Assembly: GCA_002439705.1 (NCBI GenBank)
Contig: DJPE01000015.1
Span: 1-30,216 of the forward strand
From: Christensenella sp. UBA6420
GTDB taxonomy: Bacteria > Bacillota > Clostridia > Christensenellales > DTU072
Direction: 5' to 3'
DNA length: 30,216 nucleotides
Shown here: in pieces, positions 24,103 to 30,216 of the stretch
How the letters are laid out: every line of letters starts with the position of its first letter
Numbering within the stretch: position 1 is the first letter of the stretch
The notes under the pieces: model-generated
Database searches by the model: none
What the model was told of the DNA's origin: nothing
The model's input: only the letters and a program-made list of their open reading frames with translations
Position numbers and translations under genes: made by a program

Positions 24103-24933
24103 ATGGCTTTATTGGAAGTAAAAAATCTGAAAAAGAATTTCGAAACGACGGAAGTTCTGAAAGGAATAAGTTTTTCTTTAAGTAAAGGCGAAGTCCTTAC
24201 GATAATAGGGAATAGCGGCAGCGGAAAAACAACGTTACTACGGTGTCTTAACTCGCTCGAAAGAGCCGACAGCGGAGAAATAATCGTGGACGGAAAGGTG
24301 TTGTTCGACGGGCGGAGCGCCGCGGAAAAAAAGAAACCCGCCGACGAAAAACTACGCTTCGGAATGGTGTTTCAGAACTTTAATTTGTTCCCGCACCTGA
24401 ACATTTTAAGAAATATTACCTTAGCGAGCGAAATTAAGGCAAAAAAATCGCTGAAAATAAGTTATAATAAAATAAACGGAGAAAAGCTCGGACTGCAAGC
24501 TACACGAAAAAAGAAAAAAGAACTTAAACGAAACGTTTTCGGAGCGATAGAATCGCGGGCGTACGAGCTTCTCGACAGAGTAGGGCTAAGAGATAAGGCG
24601 AAAGCCTATCCGTGTCAGCTGTCGGGCGGACAGCAACAGCGTGTGGCTATCGCAAGGGCGCTGGCTCTCGACCCCGAAATACTGTGTTTCGACGAGCCGA
24701 CGAGTGCTCTCGACCCGGAACTTACCGGAGAAGTCCTTAAAGTAATAAAAGGACTTAAAGGCGGCGACACGACTATGATAGTAGTGACCCACGAAATGAA
24801 CTTCGCCCGCAACGTGTCCGACAGAATAATTTTTATGTCGGACGGAGTAATCGAAGAAGAAGGCACCCCGGAAGAAGTGTTCGGGAACCCGAAAAGCGAA
24901 AAAACGAAAGCGTTTATTAACCGACAAGAATAA
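24103..24933 (+). CDS. Polar amino acid ABC transporter ATP-binding protein
   Basis: 276-aa ATPase of the GlnQ/HisP type that powers import. All motifs are intact: Walker A GNSGSGKT (36-43), Q-loop Gln91 (VFQNFNLFPH), signature LSGGQQQR (173-180), Walker B ILCFDEP (193-199) and switch His220 (VVTHE). It is about 30-35 residues longer than the usual 240-245 because of a basic insertion at about residues 113-148 (KAKKSLKIS, ATRKKKKELKRN) in the helical subdomain between the Q-loop and the signature. The insertion does not disturb the frame or any motif. Probably functional. Confidence 0.95.
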   Translation: MALLEVKNLKKNFETTEVLKGISFSLSKGEVLTIIGNSGSGKTTLLRCLNSLERADSGEIIVDGKVLFDGRSAAEKKKPADEKLRFGMVFQNFNLFPHLNILRNITLASEIKAKKSLKISYNKINGEKLGLQATRKKKKELKRNVFGAIESRAYELLDRVGLRDKAKAYPCQLSGGQQQRVAIARALALDPEILCFDEPTSALDPELTGEVLKVIKGLKGGDTTMIVVTHEMNFARNVSDRIIFMSDGVIEEEGTPEEVFGNPKSEKTKAFINRQE

Positions 24934-24958
24934 AAACACAACCGCAACGGAGGGGAAT

Positions 24959-25246
24959 ATGGACGACAAAATAACTTACGATATGATAGAAGACTTAAAG
25001 AAAGCCATCGTGGCTATCGACGACGAAGCTTTGTGCGAAGACTTTTTTAAGGACTTGTTTACCGTGACCGAAACGGAACAGTTTGCACAGAGATTAAGGG
25101 CTGCGAAACTTCTTATCGAAGGCAATACGTATTCGCAGATAATCGCAAAGACCGAAATATCGAGCGCAACTTTAAGCCGCGTCAACAACTGCGTCCGCCA
25201 CGGAAGCGGAGCCTACAAAAAGATTATCGAAAGGATAGAAAAATAA
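24959..25246 (+). CDS. YerC/YecD-family TrpR-like DNA-binding protein
   Basis: 95-aa protein of the TrpR-like fold. TVTETEQFAQRLRAAKLLIE at about residues 35-54 is the family core, and NTYSQIIAKTEISSATLSRV at about 56-75 is the helix-turn-helix. It is followed by the family ending NCVRHGSGAYK. GGAGGGG ends 3 nt before the ATG (GGAGG is 5 nt away). The gene lies 25 nt after the ATPase with no terminator between, so it is probably co-transcribed with the transporter and may regulate amino acid uptake or metabolism. Targets of this family are poorly defined. Confidence 0.92.
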   Translation: MDDKITYDMIEDLKKAIVAIDDEALCEDFFKDLFTVTETEQFAQRLRAAKLLIEGNTYSQIIAKTEISSATLSRVNNCVRHGSGAYKKIIERIEK

Positions 25247-25335
25247 ATAAGACGGTTTTGTCGGAAAGCGTAACCTTTCCGATGTGCCGCCGACCAAAAG
25301 AGTAAGCAAAGGGAATAAAAAACGGGAATAAAAAA

Positions 25336-25368
25336 CCGCACCGTAAATTTTTACGACGCGGCTTTTTT
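25336..25368. terminator. Bidirectional terminator between yerC-like gene and 6S RNA
   Basis: CCGC (25336-25339) pairs with GCGG (25358-25361), and CGTAAA (25342-25347) pairs with TTTACG (25350-25355, innermost pairs open). It is followed by CTTTTTT on the plus strand; on the minus strand the same stem is followed by TTTTTT. It can end both convergent transcripts. Confidence 0.8.
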
Positions 25369-25394
25369 AGCTTTTGTAACTTACTATAGCTTTT

Positions 25395-25587
25395 GTATGA
25401 TTGCCGAGCGTGCCGTAACCGCAAGTAATTAAAACCCGCTTGCGCAGGTGGGTTTTCTGCCATACTTTCTGCCTTCCCCTGACCATACCTTTCGGCGAGG
25501 GCGTGACATCCGGTATATAGGACTCCGAAATCCCTTATAATAATTTTGCGGTTCCAAATGTGCTTGCAGTATACGAGCACCTCAGGT
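25395..25587 (-). ncRNA. ssrS: Probable 6S RNA
   Basis: A non-coding transcript of about 190 nt that would bind the housekeeping RNA polymerase holoenzyme by mimicking an open promoter. The predicted start is A25587, 7 nt after a strong minus-strand promoter. The RNA begins ACCUGAGGUGCUCG and its end carries GCACGCUCGG: these ends pair (25586-25577 with 25413-25404, 9 bp with two single-base bulges). AACCGCAA (25553-25546) pairs perfectly with UUGCGGUU (25424-25417). A hairpin AAAACCC/GGGTTTT (25431-25437/25450-25456) contains a CCTGC-GCAA-GCGGG core. The 5' motif GCAAGCACATTTGGAACCG and the 3' GGTTACGGCACGCTCGG look like 6S RNAs as I remember them. The length and the long irregular rod also fit. 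The 3' end is approximate; a terminator lies 30-60 nt further on. Confidence 0.72.
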
Positions 25588-25593
25588 AATTTC

Positions 25594-25621
25594 AGTATAA
25601 CATATAATAAAGTTTTGTCAA
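25594..25621 (-). promoter_or_regulatory. Promoter of the 6S RNA gene
   Basis: On the minus strand: TTGACA (25616-25621), a 16-nt spacer and TATACT (25594-25599) preceded by TGT (extended -10). It directs transcription away from the phosphoesterase gene, starting near 25587. Confidence 0.8.
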
Positions 25622-25702
25622 CAGCACATAGCGAGCATATTCCGACTTTCTTTCAATCGTATTTTTATAAAAAATAAACTCGTTTCCGGAGAAGTTGCCG
25701 TA

Positions 25703-25731
25703 TTGACAAGGGGCGTTTTCTGTGTTATACT
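25703..25731 (+). promoter_or_regulatory. Strong promoter of the dual phosphoesterase gene
   Basis: Consensus TTGACA (25703-25708), a 17-nt spacer and TATACT (25726-25731) with TGT before it (extended -10). Predicted start near 25738, giving a leader of about 52 nt with GGAGG at 25778-25782. Confidence 0.85.
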
Positions 25732-25789
25732 GCAATGTGCTAAAAAATCTTTATTTTTTGTATTCAAAATATGTTTTGGAGGTTACGAA

Positions 25790-28700
25790 ATGAGTACATT
25801 CCTTAAACGCAACGCGGTACTTATCGCAGTCATTGCAATAATATCCGTTTTGTGCGTATCTTTGGTGTGCCTTAACGTATCGCAGAACGGAAAAGCCGAA
25901 GCCGCTTCCGATTTTACGGAATCGGGGGATAACATCTCTATCGGTCATATCACCGATACTCACTACTATGCTTTGCGTCTTTGCTATACCGACGGTCCCG
26001 CCATCGAAACGGACGATATCGATTACTTCTACAACTGGGTAATGGACAAGTCCACCAAGATGTGGCTCGAAGCCGCTACGTCTTTCGACAACAGTATGAA
26101 GACGCTCGCCAAGGAAATGCCCGATTACGTCGTCCTTTCCGGCGACTGCGCGCAGGACGGCGAATTGCTCGGTCACATCGACGTAGCGAACAAGCTCCGT
26201 AAGTTGCAAAATAAAGTAAGAGAAGTCAAACCCGGATTTCAGGTCTTCGTAATTATGGGTAACCACGACTTGTACAACCCGGAAACATATCGTTTCGACA
26301 ACACCGGTTACAGAGAAACTTTCTATTACACCACCCGTCTGGAAATAGCTAAGATTTACGCCGGATTAGGTTATCCCAACATGACCGAAGAAGAAGCTTC
26401 CGAATTCTACGCTCCGCTTAAAGCCATCGACGGCGGCAAACTTATGCCCACGGAATACGACTACGTAAGAAGTAACCTTTCTTCCGATTTCGATTACGTC
26501 TGGGAATTCGTTAAGGACGAAGCCGACGGAAAGGCAAAAGTATTTTCCTTTACCGACGCAGACGACCCGAACCACGACGAAGTCACGATAGCAAAACTTA
26601 TCGAAAGCGACTCCTTAAAGCTTATCGACAATTCCGATATGTTCGCGTCCAACGGTCTTTGCTACACCTACGAAAAGTTCGACAATTACGGAATGGATAT
26701 AGAAACCGGCGCTCTGACGGGTATTCAGGCTCGTAAGGACGGCAAGTTCACCTTCATCACCGGCGACGTCGTTATGAGTAATGCGGACGAAGGTCACGTT
26801 CTCGGCGGTCAGTTGCAGCAGCACACTCAGGACTGGATGACCGCGAACAAGGACTTCGCTAAACCCGCCGACGACACCACCGTAGCCATGACCGCTCACC
26901 ACTCCATAGTGGAACACTGGGGAATGGAAGAAGAAATCACTACCGGATTTATCGTCTATAACCCGATAGAAACCGCCGACTTTATCGCAAATTACGGCGT
27001 AAGATACGTTTATACCGGTCACCAACACGCCAACGATAAAGCAAGCTACGTTTCCAACAAAGGAAATCAGCTTATCGATATGGAAGGCTCCGCCAACGTA
27101 AGCGCGGGCAGCCAGTGCAAAATAACCACTATAAAACGCGGAACGCTCAACGGAAAGTTTGCCGAACAGGCATATCTCAGCGCATATCCCAACAAAGTAG
27201 TCGACGCTACCGAAGTGTACGACAAGGTTTTCGCTAACGACAAGTACGGATACGTCGCAAGGAACAAAGTTTCCGAATACATCGACGGCAGCAACAAGAC
27301 CATCAAAAATTATTCCCGTTACGCTCAGAAGAGAATTTACGACAACATCGTAGAAAACTATATCGATAAGTTCCTTAAAAAAGACATCACCGCAAAACTC
27401 GGCGAAATAATAGAAGGAATAGCCCCCATAAAAATAAGTATCATCACGATTAATCCCGGCGACTACGCCGCAGACGTGGTACAACTCGCAAATAACCTTA
27501 TTTCAGAAATCAATACCAAGATATTGAAAGACTACACCTACGGCGGCGAAACCGAAAGGTTTAAGGCTGACGATATGAAAGCGTTTGGATATCTCGAAGA
27601 ACTCGTTTACAGAGTGTTGAACTACGACCTTTCCGACGAAGGCGACAAGGTATTCTCCGTATTTATGGACTGCTATATGCGTCACTGCACGGGCGAAGAC
27701 TGGAATAGTTACGACGAAATGGTCGCGGAGAAACCTTCTTATGCTAAGGCGTTCAATAACCTTATCTCCGGCAAGTTCGTGACCGATCTCTTCAATATTC
27801 TTCTCGACGAAAACAACGGACTCATGTTCCTTATTAAAGGACTTTCCGACACCACGCTCGACCTTTCCAAAGATATAAGCGAAGGATTTAAGACACTCGT
27901 GAACACCGTATGTACGACGTTTGGCGTAGAAGGCGACGACGGCAAACCTATTACGTTAGATAACTTCAATCTCGGCAAAATAGCCAAAGCTCTCGGCAAC
28001 GTTTCGATGGTGACCGACCTTATCGACAATCTCGGCGTTCAGATAGACTTGGCTAACCTTACCATACCCGAAATAATAAACGACATAGTAAGCAAATACC
28101 TTACCGACAACTTCAAGCAGGGACTCGGCGAATACGCCTACAACATTATTCACGATTTCGGTATCGACGGCGGACATAAAGACGTGCTCGACGACAACAA
28201 CGGAAAAGGTTATCTTATGGAAATCGCCGAATACGAAGGCGAAGGCGTAACCTATCAGGCAGTAGAAAGAAAAGAAATCGTAACCATCGAAAACGGAAAA
28301 TTGCCGTCCATGCTTACTAACAACTTCGGAGCCGACGTTTCCACCACGAGAAACTTCACTTACTACACCGACAGACGTATAAAGGACGGAGCTATCCAGT
28401 ACACTACCGACGTCGAAAATCACACTAACGCAACGAAAAAGACCGCGAACACAAGAGTAATCGCCACGACCAAACCTCTTATCGACCTGGGTATCTGGTG
28501 TCAGTCCGGCTATATAGAACTCGCTCGTCACACGATAGAACTCACCGGACTCGAAGCGGGAACCACTTACGCTTACAGAGTAGGCAGCGCGGATAACGGA
28601 TATTGGAGCGAATGGTATACCTTTACGACCGCTCCCGAAGACGGAAAGTTCGAAGTCATGATAGCAAGCGATTTGCAGTCCAGCACTCAGACCGCATATC

Positions 28701-29779
28701 AGAGAATAGCTAAGATTCAGAAAGACGTCGTAGAAAAAGTCTTTACCGACGGAGTAAGCTTTATTATAAACCCCGGCGACATCGTCGACAACGGCCGTAA
28801 CCTTTCTCAGTACAGATGGCTTTACGACAGCGACCAGTCCTTCCACGCAAGCTATGCGTCGGTAGTAGCCACAGGTAATCACGACGATAAGTACTTTACG
28901 CTCGAAAAGGCAAGCAATATGGAAGCGTACGGCGGCGTAAGCGACGGAGCGTATACCGCGGATTACAACTATATGTGGACTCATTATAATTACGGCATCT
29001 CTTCTTCGCAGGTAGACCTGACCGGCTTTTATTATTCCTTCGACTACGGTAAAGTTCACTTCACCGTCCTTAACACCAACGATATAGAAAGTATCAAGAC
29101 AAAAACCACGAACACCGACGGAAAGGAAGAAACCGTAACGACAAAACAACTCGGAACGAAGCAATACGAATGGCTCGTAAACGATCTTGACAGCACCGAC
29201 AAGGAATGGAAAGTGGTAGTAATGCACAAGTCGCTTTACAGCGAAGGCAGCCACTCTTACGACAAAGACGTGGTAGGTATGCGTGCGCAACTCACTCCGC
29301 TGTTTGCGGAAAAGGGCGTTAATCTCGTATTGGCAGGTCACGACCACGTTTATAACGAAACCTTCTACCTTGACGCCAACGGACAAAAGATTTCCACCGA
29401 CGCTAACGGCAAGAACGAAATCGGCAAGAAAGGTACTCTCTACGTAACGATGGGAACCATGGGCGAAAAGTTCTATAACTTCGTCGACAATCCCGACGTA
29501 CCCACCGCTACGGGAACTTCTCTCCACAAAGCGGGGCACCTTTCCGACCCCACCTTCGGTAAACTCTCTTTCGACGGCGAAAAACTCTATTACTACGGAT
29601 ACCAGTATTTAAGAGAATACGATAACGAAGGTAACCTTACCGGCGGCGAAGTAAAAGTTATTAAAAAGACCGGCAACGAACTCGTCGGTATCATCGTAGT
29701 AGCTACCATAGCAGGCGTAGCCGTAATAAGCGCGGTAGCAGGCATAGTAGTAGCCGTAGTTAAGAAAAAAAGAGCCTAA
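25790..29779 (+). CDS. Surface-anchored protein with two metallophosphoesterase domains
   Basis: 1329 aa. The ATG at 25790 is 7 nt after GGAGG; an in-frame TTG at 25703 is the promoter -35 and cannot be the start. A signal sequence covers about residues 1-37. The first calcineurin-like phosphoesterase domain runs from about residue 50, with the metal motifs DTH (Asp56, His58), GDCAQDGE (Asp119), GNHD (158-160), AHHS and GHQH. A long helical region of about 450 residues follows. Then come a fibronectin-like module (ELTGLEAGTTYAYRVGS) and a second domain like purple acid phosphatases: SDLQSS, PGDIVDNG, GNHDD, VMHKSLYSEGSHS and GHDHVYNE. A C-terminal helix (IVVATIAGVAVISAVAGIVV) and KKKRA anchor it. 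Both active sites look intact. It probably releases phosphate from external phosphoesters; substrate unknown. Confidence 0.9.
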   Translation: MSTFLKRNAVLIAVIAIISVLCVSLVCLNVSQNGKAEAASDFTESGDNISIGHITDTHYYALRLCYTDGPAIETDDIDYFYNWVMDKSTKMWLEAATSFDNSMKTLAKEMPDYVVLSGDCAQDGELLGHIDVANKLRKLQNKVREVKPGFQVFVIMGNHDLYNPETYRFDNTGYRETFYYTTRLEIAKIYAGLGYPNMTEEEASEFYAPLKAIDGGKLMPTEYDYVRSNLSSDFDYVWEFVKDEADGKAKVFSFTDADDPNHDEVTIAKLIESDSLKLIDNSDMFASNGLCYTYEKFDNYGMDIETGALTGIQARKDGKFTFITGDVVMSNADEGHVLGGQLQQHTQDWMTANKDFAKPADDTTVAMTAHHSIVEHWGMEEEITTGFIVYNPIETADFIANYGVRYVYTGHQHANDKASYVSNKGNQLIDMEGSANVSAGSQCKITTIKRGTLNGKFAEQAYLSAYPNKVVDATEVYDKVFANDKYGYVARNKVSEYIDGSNKTIKNYSRYAQKRIYDNIVENYIDKFLKKDITAKLGEIIEGIAPIKISIITINPGDYAADVVQLANNLISEINTKILKDYTYGGETERFKADDMKAFGYLEELVYRVLNYDLSDEGDKVFSVFMDCYMRHCTGEDWNSYDEMVAEKPSYAKAFNNLISGKFVTDLFNILLDENNGLMFLIKGLSDTTLDLSKDISEGFKTLVNTVCTTFGVEGDDGKPITLDNFNLGKIAKALGNVSMVTDLIDNLGVQIDLANLTIPEIINDIVSKYLTDNFKQGLGEYAYNIIHDFGIDGGHKDVLDDNNGKGYLMEIAEYEGEGVTYQAVERKEIVTIENGKLPSMLTNNFGADVSTTRNFTYYTDRRIKDGAIQYTTDVENHTNATKKTANTRVIATTKPLIDLGIWCQSGYIELARHTIELTGLEAGTTYAYRVGSADNGYWSEWYTFTTAPEDGKFEVMIASDLQSSTQTAYQRIAKIQKDVVEKVFTDGVSFIINPGDIVDNGRNLSQYRWLYDSDQSFHASYASVVATGNHDDKYFTLEKASNMEAYGGVSDGAYTADYNYMWTHYNYGISSSQVDLTGFYYSFDYGKVHFTVLNTNDIESIKTKTTNTDGKEETVTTKQLGTKQYEWLVNDLDSTDKEWKVVVMHKSLYSEGSHSYDKDVVGMRAQLTPLFAEKGVNLVLAGHDHVYNETFYLDANGQKISTDANGKNEIGKKGTLYVTMGTMGEKFYNFVDNPDVPTATGTSLHKAGHLSDPTFGKLSFDGEKLYYYGYQYLREYDNEGNLTGGEVKVIKKTGNELVGIIVVATIAGVAVISAVAGIVVAVVKKKRA

Positions 29780-29806
29780 TCGGCTCCAATCTTTGGACGC
29801 TTTACA

Positions 29807-29930
29807 CGCACAAAAATGAAACGAAAATAGGCACTCCGCAACGGGGTGCTTATTTTGTAAAAAACAAGGATAAAAATAATTAGAATTTTTGTGCGTTTTG
29901 TCAAATTCTCGCTCGCCGTACGACGGTACG
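29807..29930. repeat. Structured intergenic repeat, unit 1
   Basis: The outer inverted repeat CGCACAAAAAT (29807-29817)/ATTTTTGTGCG (29885-29895) encloses a long hairpin with GCACTC/GGGTGC in the stem. After it comes AAATTCTCGCTCGC and a small CGTAC/GTACG hairpin (29917-29930). Unit 2 shares the same order of parts. Confidence 0.7.
29824..29856 (+). terminator. Probable terminator of the phosphoesterase gene
   Basis: A 15-bp stem with two G-U pairs joins 29824-29838 to 29842-29856 around a CAA loop. The 3' arm ends in TATTTT, which supplies the U-rich tail. It lies within repeat unit 1. Confidence 0.7.
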
Positions 29931-29976
29931 ACTTCACTTGAAGTTTGGCAAAAATCATCTCAAACCTTGAAGCCGT

Positions 29977-30036
29977 TACACGCCGTCGCAAATAGGTTAT
30001 ATTTTCTATTTGAATATTTACTTTGCGACGGCTGTG
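29977..30036. repeat. Long inverted repeat between the two repeat units
   Basis: CGCCGTCGCAAA (29981-29992) has its partner TTTGCGACGGC at 30022-30032, an 11-bp perfect match. It can be extended outward to ACAC/GTGT across one extra T. The loop holds a second possible pairing, CAAATAG (29989-29995) with CTATTTG (30006-30012), which competes with the innermost pairs of the large stem. Confidence 0.7.
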
Positions 30037-30075
30037 TTATCTTCTTTAATCGACTCCGATAAGTCGGTAATTTAC

Positions 30076-30216
30076 GGCACAAAAAACAAGATTAAAGATA
30101 GCACTCTTGGTAGGGTGCTATTTTTATAAGGAAGCGGATAAAAAAATTTTTAGTTTTTTGTGCCTTTCACGAGAAATTGTCGCTCGCGTACCCTCGTACG
30201 CGTCGCTCAATTTTCG
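30076..30216. repeat. Structured intergenic repeat, unit 2 (reaches the window edge)
   Basis: The outer inverted repeat GGCACAAAAAAC (30076-30087)/GTTTTTTGTGCC (30153-30164) is perfect over 12 bp. It encloses a hairpin of about 14 bp with GCACTC/GGGTGC (30094-30125) that ends in TATTTTT and could act as a terminator. A second hairpin follows, CGCGTAC-CCTC-GTACGCG (30185-30202), flanked by AAATTG/CAATTT and by two copies of TCGCT. Confidence 0.7.

Larger units (their letters stand above)
29780..30216. other. Non-coding region with structured repeats to the window end
   Basis: No convincing gene on either strand. It contains a terminator-like hairpin nested in a first repeat unit (29807-29930), a long inverted repeat (29977-30036) and a second repeat unit (30076 to the edge), each listed separately. 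A small RNA gene is possible but not shown. Confidence 0.6.

Noticed and set aside
25395..25587. Signal recognition particle RNA or RNase P RNA instead of 6S RNA
   Set aside because: GGTCAGGGGAAGG superficially resembles the SRP core, but the conserved GGTCAGGTCCGGAAGGAAGCAGC block is absent, and none of the RNase P conserved blocks could be found. The end pairing and 5' motif fit 6S better.
25703..25789. Longer N-terminus of the phosphoesterase from a TTG
   Set aside because: The TTG is part of the consensus -35 TTGACA, so it would not be transcribed. ATG at 25790 has GGAGG at the right distance and a proper signal peptide.
27956..29539. Long minus-strand open frame of 527 codons
   Set aside because: It lies antisense to the phosphoesterase, whose metal motifs are all present. 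Its protein has no recognisable domain, and its openness follows from the codon bias of the real gene.
29776..29991. Minus-strand open frame of 71 codons in the terminal non-coding region
   Set aside because: It runs through the terminator and repeat hairpins, has no convincing RBS and no family similarity.
1..30216. CRISPR array, tRNA or rRNA genes, insertion sequence, LPXTG sorting signal
   Set aside because: None was found. No regularly spaced identical repeats of CRISPR type, no cloverleaf with a TTCGA arm, no transposase, and no LPXTG near the C-termini of the exported proteins.

Overview
The window looks like a chromosomal segment of a Gram-positive, monoderm Clostridia-type bacterium (Bacillota), probably an uncultured gut or rumen lineage. 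The reasons are: strong AGGAGG-type ribosome binding sites; TTGACA/TATAAT-like promoters, often with an extended -10 TGn; the alpha-operon order S13-S11-S4-rpoA-L17 with a zinc-type S4; CoaX; a YerC/TrpR-like protein; lipoproteins; and large surface proteins held by a C-terminal membrane helix. The lineage is an inference from gene content; no rRNA or marker search was possible.

Layout. (1) 1-2918: the 3' part of the ribosomal alpha operon (rpsM partial, rpsK, rpsD, rpoA, rplQ), closed by a terminator. (2) 3075-4415: an AT-rich, probably acquired gene for a membrane-attached Mrr-type nuclease. (3) 4513-6569: coaX and hom, overlapping by 4 nt, ending at a terminator shared with the convergent gene. 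(4) 6631-8489: a LysR regulator divergent from a two-gene unit, a PQ-loop/SemiSWEET-like membrane protein overlapping a degenerate SGNH-like protein. (5) 8800-12777: two overlapping flavoproteins (HI0933/BaiN-like and COG2509-like), then a flippase-like (MprF N-domain/UPF0104) membrane protein. An array of TTCATATA motifs lies upstream, and the first flavoprotein gene is probably leaderless. (6) 12990-22209: a two-gene cell-surface operon, a 2028-aa beta-helix/MBG-repeat protein and a 1040-aa lipoprotein with an InlB-like repeat and BspA-type leucine-rich repeats. (7) 22443-25246: a polar amino acid ABC transporter (binding protein, permease, ATPase) followed by a YerC/TrpR-like regulator. (8) 25395-25587, minus strand: a probable 6S RNA gene. 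(9) 25790-29779: a 1329-aa surface protein with two metallophosphoesterase domains. (10) 29780-30216: non-coding DNA with two copies of a structured repeat and another long inverted repeat.

The most notable finding is the ABC-transporter binding protein at 22443-23327. After its lipoprotein signal it carries the second half of a type-3 solute-binding domain first, then a linker, then the first half. This is the order expected of a natural circular permutation, in an otherwise intact transporter operon. Other points worth attention are the probable 6S RNA, the 46-bp-periodic TTCATATA array, the terminal repeat family, and two unrelated giant surface proteins that share a sortase-independent C-terminal anchor design.
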